A DNA stretch of 52,957 nucleotides, from contig JADHLN010000003.1 of assembly GCA_016780625.1 (NCBI GenBank), positions 1 through 52,957 on the forward strand, in the 5' to 3' direction. The DNA comes from Rickettsiales bacterium (GTDB lineage: Bacteria; Pseudomonadota; Alphaproteobacteria; Rickettsiales; JABIRX01). Shown in pieces: positions 17,794-27,477 of the stretch (positions are counted from its first letter, which is position 1; each line of letters opens with the position of its first letter). Made by a program: the position numbers and the translations under genes. The notes below the pieces were generated by a model. The model was not told where the DNA came from and searched no databases. It saw nothing but the letters and a program-made list of their open reading frames with translations.

Positions 17794-18216
17794 ATGTTAG
17801 ATCCTAGTCAAACAGGCGGCAATATTGCAGCAACATTATCATTACAACAGCATAATGAAACAGCAACACAAGGTAAAATGGGTGCAGGAGGATTCCTAGG
17901 TGATGTTGATCAAGCAAATATGGGTCAAAAAATTAGTGATGGAGTATTTAATAGTAATCTATTTGGAGAAGGCCTAATAGATTCGATTAGCATACCACAA
18001 GGAGTATTTAATGAAGACATTGGTAAGACCATTGGTGATTTAAGTAAAAGAGCTACTTCTCCTGTTTTTATTGGAGCAGAGGAAGCTGCTTTAAAAGGTG
18101 CAACTACTACTGCCATTTCAACAGCAGCTCCGGCTTTAGGCTCATCATTGGTGAGCGGAAAATTTGATATTTCATCAGCTAAACAAAAAGGTGGAATGAG
18201 TGTGAATTACCAATAA
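17794..18216 (+). CDS. Unrecognised Gly/Ala/Ser-rich 140-residue protein
   Basis: I do not recognise this protein. It has 140 residues, no Cys or Trp, no signal peptide and no clear membrane segment, and it is rich in Gly, Ala, Ser, Thr and Ile. Two short similar units, DGVFNSN near residue 50 and QGVFNED near residue 69, suggest an internal repeat. The C-terminal third (ALKGATTTAISTAAPALGSSL) is small-residue rich. The composition recalls secreted or phage-like structural proteins, but nothing proves it. It stands alone between divergent and convergent neighbours, with ATG at 17794. It may be lineage-specific. Confidence 0.6.
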   Translation: MLDPSQTGGNIAATLSLQQHNETATQGKMGAGGFLGDVDQANMGQKISDGVFNSNLFGEGLIDSISIPQGVFNEDIGKTIGDLSKRATSPVFIGAEEAALKGATTTAISTAAPALGSSLVSGKFDISSAKQKGGMSVNYQ

Positions 18217-18231
18217 AAAATAATATAATTA

Positions 18232-18957
18232 TTAATTTTCGCAATTTATTAACATAAATCCCGACTTTATGTTTTTATTATAGTAAGCAACAATACCAAT
18301 TTTTTGTTCGTCACTATATATTAAATCATCGCCCTGATTTAAATTTTTAACTGATTCAAAAGAAGTTATTTTTTTTCTAATAACCCCTCTTCTAAAGCTC
18401 CTAGTTGTTACTTCCTGACCTACATAGCACCCTTTACTAAAATCAACAGCATTAAGATTATGATAACCATAATGCAAAATAAATGATTTTTCTTGAATTA
18501 GATCATATGCACCTTCAATTAACATATTTTCTATTCTAATTTTATGATATAAATCTAAATTATCATCAGCAGATAGGCTTAAATTAAAATCAATTATTCT
18601 ATAAAATTCTTTTGATATTCTTGGGTCTCTAAAATGATTATCACAATCAATGGATTTATTAGAAAATAATATATTTCCTTCAATAGCAATAATCTCAACA
18701 TCAGTATGCAACTTATAAAGATTTAGCTTTTTAATAAATTGCTCAAAAAATTTATTATTAATTTCAATTATAATTCTGCTATTAATCTCATAAATAAAAA
18801 AATCAAATAAAAACTTACCTTGCGGAGTTAGTAAACATGAGAATAATGGATTTTTTGCAGATAATTTATAAATATCATTTGTAATAAGAGATTGCAAAAA
18901 TTTCTTACTATCAGAACCAGTAATTTCAATTAATCTTCTATCAGATAATATTAGCAT
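18232..18957 (-). CDS. ygfZ: YgfZ/GcvT-like folate-binding protein (iron-sulfur cluster maintenance)
   Basis: YgfZ-type proteins (COG0354, related to mitochondrial IBA57/CAF17) help the assembly or repair of certain Fe-S enzymes, using a tetrahydrofolate-binding GcvT-like fold. The signature KGCYVGQEVTTR, with its conserved Cys, is intact at about residue 178. At 241 residues it is shorter than E. coli YgfZ (326), as is common in AT-rich alphaproteobacteria. The ATG at 18957 directly follows the stop of the upstream reductase gene, so they are co-transcribed. Confidence 0.9.
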   Translation of the reverse strand: MLILSDRRLIEITGSDSKKFLQSLITNDIYKLSAKNPLFSCLLTPQGKFLFDFFIYEINSRIIIEINNKFFEQFIKKLNLYKLHTDVEIIAIEGNILFSNKSIDCDNHFRDPRISKEFYRIIDFNLSLSADDNLDLYHKIRIENMLIEGAYDLIQEKSFILHYGYHNLNAVDFSKGCYVGQEVTTRSFRRGVIRKKITSFESVKNLNQGDDLIYSDEQKIGIVAYYNKNIKSGFMLINCEN

Positions 18958-19968
18958 CTAAGCTGCAACACCTTTTGTAGTTGAATATTCAAAATGTAAA
19001 GGAACATCAGGATAAACATAATTATAAATATTATGACATGCAAATGCAGCTTCACTAAATCCTGTTAAAATTAATTTCAACTTACCCTTATAATCGGCTA
19101 TATCTCCTATAGCAAATATACCTTTTAGATTTGTTTCCATTGAATGTGACTCAACAGCTATATGTTTTTTATCTATATTTAAACCCCAATCCGCAATAGG
19201 ACCAAGCTCCATAGATAAACCATAAAAAGGTAATAAATAATCTGCTTCTATAGCTTTCTTATTAACATCTAAATCACTAACAATAACATGAGTTAATTTC
19301 GAATTATCACCTTTTAATGAATCTAATTGATAAGGTACAACAAGGTCTATTTTCCCAAGATCAACTAATTCATGAAGCTGCTTTACAGAATTAGGAGCCG
19401 CTCTAAATTTATCTCGTCTATGAATTAATGATAGATTTTTTACAACAGGAGCAAGTGATAATGCCCAATCAACAGCAGAATCACCTCCACCAGCAATTAC
19501 TACATTTTTATCCTCAAAACGAGAAATTTGATTTACTAAATAACGTACTGAGCCAATAGATTCATATTTTTCAATATCAGCAAGTGGAGGTCTATTAGGA
19601 CCAAATGCTCCACAACCAGCAGCAATTACAATTGCCTTACAGCATATTTCCTTATTATTATCGGTAATTACAATAAAATTACCAACATCACCAGAAATTT
19701 TAATTACCTGGTTACCTAAATGAAATACTGGATTATGCGGTTTTATTTGTTCTTCTAATTTTAAAATTAAATCTTCAGATTTAATTAAAGGATAAGCAGG
19801 AATATCATAAATAGGCTTTTCAGGATATAAAGCTTGGCATTGACCACCAATAAAATCTAAACTATCAACAACATGACATTTCATATTTAATTGACCAGCC
19901 TCAAAAACTGCAAACAATCCAACAGGACCTGCTCCAATTACTACTATATCTGTTTCAAATTTACTCAT
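18958..19968 (-). CDS. Ferredoxin--NADP(+) reductase, thioredoxin reductase-like type
   Basis: A 336-residue flavoprotein of the TrxR-like ferredoxin-NADP reductase family (FNR type 2). It has an N-terminal FAD-binding GAGPVG (about residue 13), the FIGGQCQALYPEKPIYDIPAYP signature and a central NADP-binding AGGGDSAVDWAL. The redox CxxC of true thioredoxin reductases is absent. It would pass electrons between NADPH and ferredoxin or flavodoxin, for example for Fe-S assembly, which fits its neighbour ygfZ. I choose ATG 19968 (MSKFETDIVV) over a TTG four codons upstream. It lies 4 bases downstream of ftsK. Confidence 0.9.
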   Translation of the reverse strand: MSKFETDIVVIGAGPVGLFAVFEAGQLNMKCHVVDSLDFIGGQCQALYPEKPIYDIPAYPLIKSEDLILKLEEQIKPHNPVFHLGNQVIKISGDVGNFIVITDNNKEICCKAIVIAAGCGAFGPNRPPLADIEKYESIGSVRYLVNQISRFEDKNVVIAGGGDSAVDWALSLAPVVKNLSLIHRRDKFRAAPNSVKQLHELVDLGKIDLVVPYQLDSLKGDNSKLTHVIVSDLDVNKKAIEADYLLPFYGLSMELGPIADWGLNIDKKHIAVESHSMETNLKGIFAIGDIADYKGKLKLILTGFSEAAFACHNIYNYVYPDVPLHFEYSTTKGVAA

Positions 19969-19972
19969 AATA

Positions 19973-22198
19973 TTATTCAACTAAAATTTCTCTTTTACCA
20001 GTTGGACCAGCTGATGATATTATACCATTTATTTCCATTTCTTCAATAATATTTGCAGCTCTATTATAACCAATTCTTAATTGACGTTGAATATAACTAG
20101 TAGAAACTTTTTTATCTCTCTTAATTATTTCAACTGCCTCACTATATAATTCATCCTTACCAGAATTATCTCCTTCACCAAATGAAGAAGAATCATCTTC
20201 ACTAACAGAGAACATATCATCAATATATTCTGGTCTTGCTTGCTTCTTTAAATGAGCCACTATAGATCTAACTTCTTCATCAGAGACAAAATTACCATGC
20301 ACTCTATTAATTTTACTTCCACCAAACATATATAACATATCACCCATGCCTAATAATTGCTCAGCACCCTGCTCTCCTAATATTGTTCTCGAATCAATTT
20401 TAGATGTTACTTGAAAACTAATCCTTGTAGGAAAATTAGCTTTAATAACACCAGTTATTACATCTACTGATGGTCTTTGTGTAGCAATAATAATATGAAT
20501 ACCAGCAGCTCTAGCCATTTGAGCTAATCTTTGAATATAACACTCTATCTCTTTACCAGCTACTAACATTAAATCAGCCATTTCATCTACAATAAGAACA
20601 ATATATGGCAATGGCTGCATATCAAGCTCAACTTCTTCAAAAATAGGCTTACCAGACTCTGAATCAAAACCTGTTTGCACAGTTCTTGTCAAAACCTTAT
20701 TTTTTTTAATAGCTTTTTCAATTGCTTCATTGTAACCAGTGATATTTCTAACCCCAAGAGAGGACATTAAACGATATCTATTTTCCATTTCCTGAACAGT
20801 CCAACGCATAACTTGAACTGCTTTTTTTGGATCTGTAACAACAGGTGAAAGTAAATGTGGTATATCATCATATATAGATAACTCTAACATTTTAGGATCA
20901 ATCATTATAAATTTACACTCCTTAGGTGATAATTTATATAAAATAGACAAAATCATACTATTTACAGCAACTGATTTACCTGAGCCCGTTGTTCCAGCAA
21001 CCAATAAATGGGGCATTTTAGCAAGATCAGCAATTACAGTTTCACCTGCAATATTCTTACCAAGAGCAAGTGGTAGTTTATAATTATCAGTTTGAAATGA
21101 ATCATTTTCTACCAATTCACGAAAATATACAACTTCCCTATTTTCATTTGGAAGCTCAATACCTAAAGCATTTTGCCCAGATATTACAGATATTCTAGCA
21201 GATATTGCTCGCATTGACCTAGCAACATCATCAGCAAGACCAATAACTCTAGATGATTTAATACCTGCTGCAGGCTCAAATTCATATAAAGTAACTACAG
21301 GACCAGGCTTAACATTAAGAACCTTTCCATTAATCCCAAAATCAGCTAATGTTTCTTTTAATAATTTTGCATTGGAATTTAATTCATCCTTACTTAACTG
21401 AGATTTATGTTTTTTAGGAAGATTTAATAAATTTACATCTGGCAAATCATAATTAATATTAGATTTAAATGCTGAAATAGAAACCTTATCAATTTTTGAT
21501 ATTTTTTCCTTTGGTTTACTATAACCAATATCAATATCTTTTATTCTATTTTTAAAAAAACGCTTATTAAAATTTAGTAAAACACCTGAAGAAAGCTCAG
21601 CAAGTAAAATTGCAGAATTTTTAGCCTTTTTATTAAAATAAATCACTAATGAATAAAAACAAATAAAGAATAATTTGAATGATTTACGCAACGACATATT
21701 TAATGCATAATAAAAACATAAAATAAACAAAAATAATGCTGATATTACAAATGGAATACCATTAAAATATTGCTCTAAAAATCCAACAAGAAAATATCCA
21801 GTAATACCTCCATATGATAAAAACTGCCAAGAATGAGATACATTAAAGCTAGATAAGAAGTAACACGCAAGTAATAAGGATAATAAAAAAGCTGATAATC
21901 TTAGCGGAAAATAACCCGGATTAAGTTTTCTAAAAAAATAAACACCCCATGCAAAAGAAAAAAATGGAAATAAAGCACAAGATAAACCAAAAAACTCTAA
22001 CAAAAAACCTGATATATGAGCACCTATATAACCTCCAGCATTAGATATTTTATTATCATAAACAGAATTAAATGCTGGATCTAAGGGATGATATGAAAAT
22101 AGTGAAACTATTACAAAGAAAGAAAAAGCAAAAAAAAACAAAGCAATAATCTCATAGAATCTAGAGCTCCAAAAACTTGTTGTGTTTTTATGTTTCAT
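19973..22198 (-). CDS. ftsK: DNA translocase FtsK
   Basis: FtsK couples cell division to chromosome segregation. The N-terminus has about four membrane helices (residues 15-185). A short linker of about 60-80 residues follows, then the alpha/beta motor with Walker A AGTTGSGKSVAVN near residue 405, Walker B LIVDEMADLML, and RAAGIHIIIATQRPS. A C-terminal gamma winged helix (about 680-741: VSTSYIQRQLRIGYNRAANIIE) should read orientation (KOPS-like) sequences. At 741 residues it is compact, as in many alphaproteobacteria, owing to the short linker. It starts at ATG 22198, divergent from mgtE. Confidence 0.96.
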   Translation of the reverse strand: MKHKNTTSFWSSRFYEIIALFFFAFSFFVIVSLFSYHPLDPAFNSVYDNKISNAGGYIGAHISGFLLEFFGLSCALFPFFSFAWGVYFFRKLNPGYFPLRLSAFLLSLLLACYFLSSFNVSHSWQFLSYGGITGYFLVGFLEQYFNGIPFVISALFLFILCFYYALNMSLRKSFKLFFICFYSLVIYFNKKAKNSAILLAELSSGVLLNFNKRFFKNRIKDIDIGYSKPKEKISKIDKVSISAFKSNINYDLPDVNLLNLPKKHKSQLSKDELNSNAKLLKETLADFGINGKVLNVKPGPVVTLYEFEPAAGIKSSRVIGLADDVARSMRAISARISVISGQNALGIELPNENREVVYFRELVENDSFQTDNYKLPLALGKNIAGETVIADLAKMPHLLVAGTTGSGKSVAVNSMILSILYKLSPKECKFIMIDPKMLELSIYDDIPHLLSPVVTDPKKAVQVMRWTVQEMENRYRLMSSLGVRNITGYNEAIEKAIKKNKVLTRTVQTGFDSESGKPIFEEVELDMQPLPYIVLIVDEMADLMLVAGKEIECYIQRLAQMARAAGIHIIIATQRPSVDVITGVIKANFPTRISFQVTSKIDSRTILGEQGAEQLLGMGDMLYMFGGSKINRVHGNFVSDEEVRSIVAHLKKQARPEYIDDMFSVSEDDSSSFGEGDNSGKDELYSEAVEIIKRDKKVSTSYIQRQLRIGYNRAANIIEEMEINGIISSAGPTGKREILVE

Positions 22199-22266
22199 TT
22201 CTATAAATAATAAATTAATATTATTTTTTATTCTATACTCATCTAAATAAATAACAACAATTCAAA

Positions 22267-23619
22267 ATGTCAGACTTAAATGATGTTCAAAATTATAAAT
22301 ATCTAGAAAAAGAGCTAAAAATAGCTATTAATGAAAATGATAAAAAATTAGTCACAAATTTAATAGAAAAAATTAATATTGCTGACTTAGCAATTACTAT
22401 TAGTGAGTATAATCACGAAGAAAAACTAGCATTTGTAAATATAATTGATGATAATTTTCCAGCTGACCTATTCTTAAAACTACATAATTCAGTAAGTGAA
22501 GAATTTATTCAGCTAATAGGACCAAAAAAATCTGCAAAAATAATTCAATCATTAGAATCACCAGAAATTCTATCAATATTAGAGGAAGTAAGTGAAGTAA
22601 TAAGAAATCAAATAAGACATTTCTTCAATAAAGAAACAAAAGAAGAATTAAAAACCGGCTTCTCATATCCTGAAAATAGTGCAGGAAGATTAATGCAACG
22701 TAATTTTATTTCTGTACCAAAACACTGGAATATTTCTCAAACAATCAAATATTGTTGTAAAAATAAAGAAGTAATTAGCAATAATTTCTATGGTGTATTT
22801 GTTGTAGACCCATATTTTAAACCTATTGGAATAATTACCAGCAAAGACTTAATAATTAATGACCCCAAAACTATCGTAGAAAATATTATGAATAAGGAGG
22901 TAATATCTTTTAATTACCTTACTGAAGAGCAAGAACTTGCTATGAATTTTAAAAAATATGATCTTAGCTTTGCTCCTATTGTAAATAATGATGGTAGGAT
23001 GCTTGGCTTTACAACACAAAACACCGCAATTGAAGTAATAGAAGAAAGCGTCTCAGATGATATATTACATCTTGGTGGAATAATAGAATCAGATATTTAT
23101 ACAAAATTTATTCAAACAATTAAACAAAGATTTCCTTGGTTATTTTTAAATTTAATAACAGCAATAATAGCATCAATAGTAATCAGTATTTTTGATAAAA
23201 ACATAGAGGCTATTGTAGCTCTAGCAGTTTTAATGCCAATAATAGCCTCCATGGGTGGTAATGCAGGCACACAAACGGTTACAATTGCAGTTCGTTCTCT
23301 AGCAAGAAAAGAATTAACAGCTGCAAATAGTAGTAAAATTATTTTAAAAGAATTCTTAATAGGAATTACCAATGGAATATTTTTTTCAATAATTAGCTTT
23401 CTATTAATTACAATTACCTATGATATAAAGCTTGCAATATTATTCTCAATTGCAACAGTAATAACATTAGGAATAGCAGGATTATCTGGTGCGATTATAC
23501 CAATAATAGTTTATAGATTAAAAGGAGATCCAGCAATAAGTTCTGGTGTAATATTAACAACAATAACAGATGTAATAGCTTTCCTAAGCTTTTTAGGCCT
23601 TGCATCACTAATAATATAA
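22267..23619 (+). CDS. mgtE: Magnesium transporter MgtE
   Basis: MgtE is a Mg2+-gated magnesium channel. The 450-residue protein has the N-terminal MgtE_N superhelical domain (about 25-125), a CBS pair (about 130-255, with SVPKHWNISQTIKYC and PIGIITSKDLIIN) and a C-terminal domain with five membrane helices. The pore signature PIIASMGGNAGTQT is intact. The CBS domains sense cytosolic Mg2+. It starts at ATG 22267, and its TAA stop overlaps the next gene's ATG by one base (TAATG), so it is coupled to mreD and mrdA. Confidence 0.94.
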   Translation: MSDLNDVQNYKYLEKELKIAINENDKKLVTNLIEKINIADLAITISEYNHEEKLAFVNIIDDNFPADLFLKLHNSVSEEFIQLIGPKKSAKIIQSLESPEILSILEEVSEVIRNQIRHFFNKETKEELKTGFSYPENSAGRLMQRNFISVPKHWNISQTIKYCCKNKEVISNNFYGVFVVDPYFKPIGIITSKDLIINDPKTIVENIMNKEVISFNYLTEEQELAMNFKKYDLSFAPIVNNDGRMLGFTTQNTAIEVIEESVSDDILHLGGIIESDIYTKFIQTIKQRFPWLFLNLITAIIASIVISIFDKNIEAIVALAVLMPIIASMGGNAGTQTVTIAVRSLARKELTAANSSKIILKEFLIGITNGIFFSIISFLLITITYDIKLAILFSIATVITLGIAGLSGAIIPIIVYRLKGDPAISSGVILTTITDVIAFLSFLGLASLII

Positions 23620-24119
23620 TGAATATTATAAATCTTACAAAAATATTATTATTTTATATAATATCATATTTCAGCATAGTAGTTATTTACATGCCATATG
23701 CAAATGAGAACCTTAAATATATTATACCATTAATAGAAGCATCATTTATTTTTTATTTTTATATTTATAACGACAAAAAGCCACTTCTCATTTTTTTGCT
23801 TATCATATCAATAATTATAGATGGTATTAATAATTATCAAATAGGAACTAACGCATTAATTTACTTCCTAGCCGTTAAAATTTTTCAATTTAAAAGTAAA
23901 TTATTTATATATTCCACCTTTAAAGAAACATGGTTTGTATTCATAATTTTTTTAACAGAGTTATTTTTAATAAAGCTTTTAGCCATATATTACATTAATA
24001 ATAATGTAATTAATTTCGAAATTCTATTTATCAATTTTATTGCAACAGTAATTACCTATCCGATATTTCATAATTATTATTATTACCTTAATAAACTTCA
24101 AAATAAAAAGGAAATATGA
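23619..24119 (+). CDS. mreD: MreD-like rod-shape membrane protein
   Basis: A 166-residue, very hydrophobic protein with about five membrane helices. It has low sequence complexity (Ile, Phe, Tyr, Leu, Asn). The size, the topology and the position directly before mrdA (4-base overlap, ATGA) support MreD, which links MreB/MreC to the elongation synthase. Primary sequence in this family is weakly conserved, so the call rests mainly on context. mreB and mreC are not in the window. Confidence 0.6.
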   Translation: MNIINLTKILLFYIISYFSIVVIYMPYANENLKYIIPLIEASFIFYFYIYNDKKPLLIFLLIISIIIDGINNYQIGTNALIYFLAVKIFQFKSKLFIYSTFKETWFVFIIFLTELFLIKLLAIYYINNNVINFEILFINFIATVITYPIFHNYYYYLNKLQNKKEI

Positions 24120-25921
24120 TAATTGATAATTTTGATAAAAATAAAATCTTTTCTAGAAGATTATTCTTTGTTATCTGGGTAAAAACATTCTTAATTGGTA
24201 TTATAACATTAAGATTATTTTATCTGCAAATTATGAAGAATGATAAATTCAACAAATTATCTGATAAAAACAAAATACGAAGTATAATTATACCTCCATT
24301 AAGAGGTAATATTCATGATAAAAATAATAATATATTAGCCAGCAATAATACTTATTACAGAGTATTATTAAATAACAACCCTAATGTTAATATAAATAAT
24401 ACACTAGATAAACTAAGCAAAATTATAAATATAGATAAAAAGAAATTCTTATATCATAAAAATAATATTAGAAAATCACATGAAGGCTCTGTCCTAATAT
24501 ATGATGACCTTACATATTCACAAATAAGTAAAATAGAAGTCAACATACTAGAACTACCAGGTATATATATAGAAACAGGCCAAAAAAGATTTTATCCATA
24601 TAAAGAAATAACCTCAAATATAATAGGTTACGTAAGCACAGTTACAGAAAAAGAACTAGCTAAAACAAATAACAGTCTATTAAAACATCCAGATTTTAAA
24701 ATAGGTAAAAATGGCATTGAAAAAATATATGAAGATAAATTAAGAGGCAAAGCTGGCGTAACATATTTAGAAGAGGATGCACACGGCTATACTATTGGAA
24801 AATCAAATATTGAAAAAGACCAAAAAATGATAGCTGGAGAAGATGTAAAATTAACTATAGATGTTGAATTACAAAAATATGCATACAAACTTGCAGCAGA
24901 AAAAAGAGCAGCAATAAACCTAATAAACATAGAAAATGGTAATATTATCACTCAAATATCATCACCATCATTCGACCCTAATATATTTCTAAAAGAAATA
25001 AGCAAAAAAGATTGGGATGAATTAATCAACAACCCGGCTAAACCATTACAAAACAAAGCATTATCAAATAATTACCCACCTGGATCAACCTTTAAAATAA
25101 TTGTAGCTTTAGCAGCATTAGAGAATAATTTTAATCCTAATACTAAATATAATTGTAATGGCAAAATAAGACTTGGAAGAAGATGGTTCCATTGCTGGAA
25201 AAAAGAAGGACATGGAATATTAGATCTAAAAGGTGCAATTAAAGAATCATGCAACTGCTATTTTTACCAAATGAGTAGAAAAGTAGGAATAACAAACATA
25301 ACCAACGCTGCAAAAGAATTTGGCCTAGGTAGCAAAACATCAGATAAATTCTACAACGAAGAAGATGGATTACTACCAACAAAAAAATGGAAGAAGAATA
25401 AATTTAATCAACCCTGGGTTTTAGGTGACACATTCAACAGTTCAATAGGTCAAGGGTTTCTTCAAACAACACCTATTCAATTAGCAATTATGACCTCAAG
25501 ATTAATATCACAAAAAAAAATAATTCCAAATATTATTGAAGATAATAACAAAAGAATATTTGAAGATCTAAACTTTAAAAAAAAACATATAAAATATATA
25601 ATGGATGCAATGTTTGATGTAGTAAACTCTAAAAAAGGAACTGCATATTGGCAAAGATTAAAATATAAAAACTTTAAATTTGCCGGTAAAACAGGAACAT
25701 CTCAAGTTGTTGCAATAAATCACAAGGAAAAAGAAAAGAAAATTGAAGATATTGAATTAAGAAAAAGAAATCACGCCTTATTTATTGGCTTTGCGCCTTA
25801 CCATAAACCAAAATATGCAATTTCTGTTGTAGTTGAACATGGAGGATCAGGTTCAGGAGCAGCAGCACCTATTGCAAGAGAAATATTTAAAAAAATTGCC
25901 AAAGAAGAAAATTACACTTGA
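24116..25921 (+). CDS. mrdA: Penicillin-binding protein 2 (elongasome transpeptidase)
   Basis: PBP2 is the DD-transpeptidase of rod-shaped elongation. A single N-terminal membrane anchor (about residues 17-40) is followed by the dimerisation/pedestal domain with IPPLRGNIHDKNNNILA. The transpeptidase domain has the active-site PPGSTFK (S324), SCNCYFYQ (SxN motif) and AGKTGTSQ (K525). A GRRWFHCWKKEGHG segment occupies the region of the zinc-binding site described in E. coli PBP2. The 601 residues are full length. A good ribosome site (AAGGAA) precedes ATG 24116. rodA does not follow; two tRNA-Glu genes do. Confidence 0.95.
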   Translation: MIIDNFDKNKIFSRRLFFVIWVKTFLIGIITLRLFYLQIMKNDKFNKLSDKNKIRSIIIPPLRGNIHDKNNNILASNNTYYRVLLNNNPNVNINNTLDKLSKIINIDKKKFLYHKNNIRKSHEGSVLIYDDLTYSQISKIEVNILELPGIYIETGQKRFYPYKEITSNIIGYVSTVTEKELAKTNNSLLKHPDFKIGKNGIEKIYEDKLRGKAGVTYLEEDAHGYTIGKSNIEKDQKMIAGEDVKLTIDVELQKYAYKLAAEKRAAINLINIENGNIITQISSPSFDPNIFLKEISKKDWDELINNPAKPLQNKALSNNYPPGSTFKIIVALAALENNFNPNTKYNCNGKIRLGRRWFHCWKKEGHGILDLKGAIKESCNCYFYQMSRKVGITNITNAAKEFGLGSKTSDKFYNEEDGLLPTKKWKKNKFNQPWVLGDTFNSSIGQGFLQTTPIQLAIMTSRLISQKKIIPNIIEDNNKRIFEDLNFKKKHIKYIMDAMFDVVNSKKGTAYWQRLKYKNFKFAGKTGTSQVVAINHKEKEKKIEDIELRKRNHALFIGFAPYHKPKYAISVVVEHGGSGSGAAAPIAREIFKKIAKEENYT

Positions 25922-25947
25922 TTAATTTATCTTGTTAATTATATAAT
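25918..25947 (+). promoter_or_regulatory. Promoter for the tandem tRNA-Glu genes
   Basis: TTGATT (25918-25923) overlaps the mrdA stop codon. An 18-base spacer leads to a perfect TATAAT (25942-25947). Initiation near 25954 would place the first tRNA about 10 bases downstream. The -35 element is 4/6. Confidence 0.45.
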
Positions 25948-25964
25948 ATCTAATTCTTATATAT

Positions 25965-26039
25965 GGCCCCTTCGTCTAGTGGTTAGGACTCAAGATTTTC
26001 ATTCTTGCAACACGGGTTCGAATCCCGTAGGGGTCACCA
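25965..26039 (+). tRNA. tRNA-Glu (anticodon UUC)
   Basis: A 75-base gene including encoded CCA (26037-26039). The acceptor arms GGCCCCT and AGGGGTC pair, the T-arm has the GGTTCGAATCC core, and the anticodon stem CAAGA/TCTTG holds the loop TTTTCAT with anticodon TTC. It is the first of two near-identical tandem tRNA-Glu genes, 16 bases apart. Confidence 0.97.
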
Positions 26040-26055
26040 CACCTAAACATTATTA

Positions 26056-26130
26056 GGCTCCTTCGTCTAGTGGTTAGGACTCAAGATTCTCAGTCTTGTA
26101 ACACGGGTTCGAATCCCGTAGGAGTCACCA
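26056..26130 (+). tRNA. tRNA-Glu (anticodon CUC), tandem copy
   Basis: A 75-base gene including CCA, nearly identical to the upstream tRNA-Glu. The anticodon loop is TTCTCAG with anticodon CTC, so it reads GAG only. The acceptor arm differs by a compensated pair (GGCTCCT with AGGAGTC instead of GGCCCCT with AGGGGTC), showing selection for pairing after duplication. It abuts the stop codon of the convergent M16 homologue at 26131. Confidence 0.95.
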
Positions 26131-27477
26131 CTAATCTATATCTCCAACTGTAATAATTGATAAATCATCAAAATTAAGTAATTTTGGTAAAACATTGTTA
26201 ATTTCATCAATAGTATATGAACTAACAAGATTATTTCTGCTTCTGATAATAGATGGAGAAACACCTCTAACAAGAGAATCAATTAAATATGATGAAATTT
26301 TTTCATTACTATTAAAATATATTTCATAACTACCAGTTAGATATTTCCTAGCCTTATCAAGATCATCTTCAGTAAAACCATTTTTAACAATAGAATTAAT
26401 AAGATCTGAGAGAATCTTTAATGATTTTTTATAATTTTTTTTATCAGTACTAAACTCAATATTCCAAATTGAAAAATCATTATATATATCAAAATAAGAA
26501 TAAGCGGAATATGTTAAACCATGCTTCTCTCGAAGCTCAGTTGATAAATATGAGTTCAAACCTGAAGCACCAAAAATATAATTAATAATATAATATTTAT
26601 AAAAATTATTACTATTTTTAGAAATAGATGGCATATATGCCTTAATAACAACCTGATCCTTATCTATATTAACATGGTTTTTTTGAGGCTTATAATTACC
26701 TTCATATTTATTATATTTTTGTTTAAATTTTGGAGCTAAATCACTAATTAATTTTTTATATATATTTTTAGCATCAGATGCTGAAGCATCACCAGATATT
26801 GCAAAGTAAAAATTTTCACGGGTGAAGCGTGATTTAGCAAATTCCTGTATGTCATCAATAGTAATTGACTTCATTGACTCTTTATTACCATAAGGAATAT
26901 TTGCAAGAGATGTATCAGAGAATAATGTCTTATTCTGCTCAAGAGATGCTAAAAAACCAGCATTACCCTTATTAATTTTATATTGTTGTAATATATTCTC
27001 TTTTGCTTGCTCAATAAGCTTATTATCTGTAATTTTAGGATTAATAAAATATTGCAAAAGAGACAATAACTGCTTCTTATATTGAGAGATCGATTTCACA
27101 GATATATAAAAATTCTCAGCATCAACGTTAAAATCAACCTTAAAACCATATTGTTCTATCATATTTTGCAGATTTTCTGGTTTTGATGTTACTGCAGAAT
27201 TTCTAAATAAATATAAAAGGACGAATGATAATCCTTGCTTATCTTTCTTATCGAGAGCATAACCAGCATCTCTAAAAGCAATATCTAGAGAAATTATCTC
27301 AGAAGAATTATCATGAGAGTAATAAAACTGTTTGTTATTATCATATTCGATAATATCAAATTTTAATGTATCACTATTTTTTTGTTCTGTATTTTTTGAT
27401 ACAGAAATTTTTGAAATTGCTAAAGCCATAATTATCAATAATACCAGTAGAATACTAATTTGTAATAATAATTTCAT
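26131..27477 (-). CDS. M16-family peptidase homologue lacking the zinc motif (probable non-catalytic subunit)
   Basis: A 448-residue M16 (pitrilysin/processing-peptidase-like) protein with an N-terminal signal anchor (about residues 4-22). The fold pattern is kept, including the C-terminal lobe with YIINYIFGASGLNSYLSTELREKHGLTYS. At the HxxEH position it reads GLSFVLLYLFRNSA, so no zinc site and no catalytic Glu are present. In alphaproteobacteria, M16 pairs usually comprise one active and one inactive subunit; the active HYLEH-containing partner lies about 19 kb away at 46372-47769. Its start (ATG 27477) overlaps the end of clpB by 23 bases, and its stop abuts the second tRNA-Glu. Confidence 0.85.
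   Translation of the reverse strand: MKLLLQISILLVLLIIMALAISKISVSKNTEQKNSDTLKFDIIEYDNNKQFYYSHDNSSEIISLDIAFRDAGYALDKKDKQGLSFVLLYLFRNSAVTSKPENLQNMIEQYGFKVDFNVDAENFYISVKSISQYKKQLLSLLQYFINPKITDNKLIEQAKENILQQYKINKGNAGFLASLEQNKTLFSDTSLANIPYGNKESMKSITIDDIQEFAKSRFTRENFYFAISGDASASDAKNIYKKLISDLAPKFKQKYNKYEGNYKPQKNHVNIDKDQVVIKAYMPSISKNSNNFYKYYIINYIFGASGLNSYLSTELREKHGLTYSAYSYFDIYNDFSIWNIEFSTDKKNYKKSLKILSDLINSIVKNGFTEDDLDKARKYLTGSYEIYFNSNEKISSYLIDSLVRGVSPSIIRSRNNLVSSYTIDEINNVLPKLLNFDDLSIITVGDID

Noticed and set aside
18217..18245. AT-rich near-palindrome between the 140-residue gene and ygfZ as a terminator
   Set aside because: The arms do not pair perfectly when written out, and such A/T strings are frequent here.
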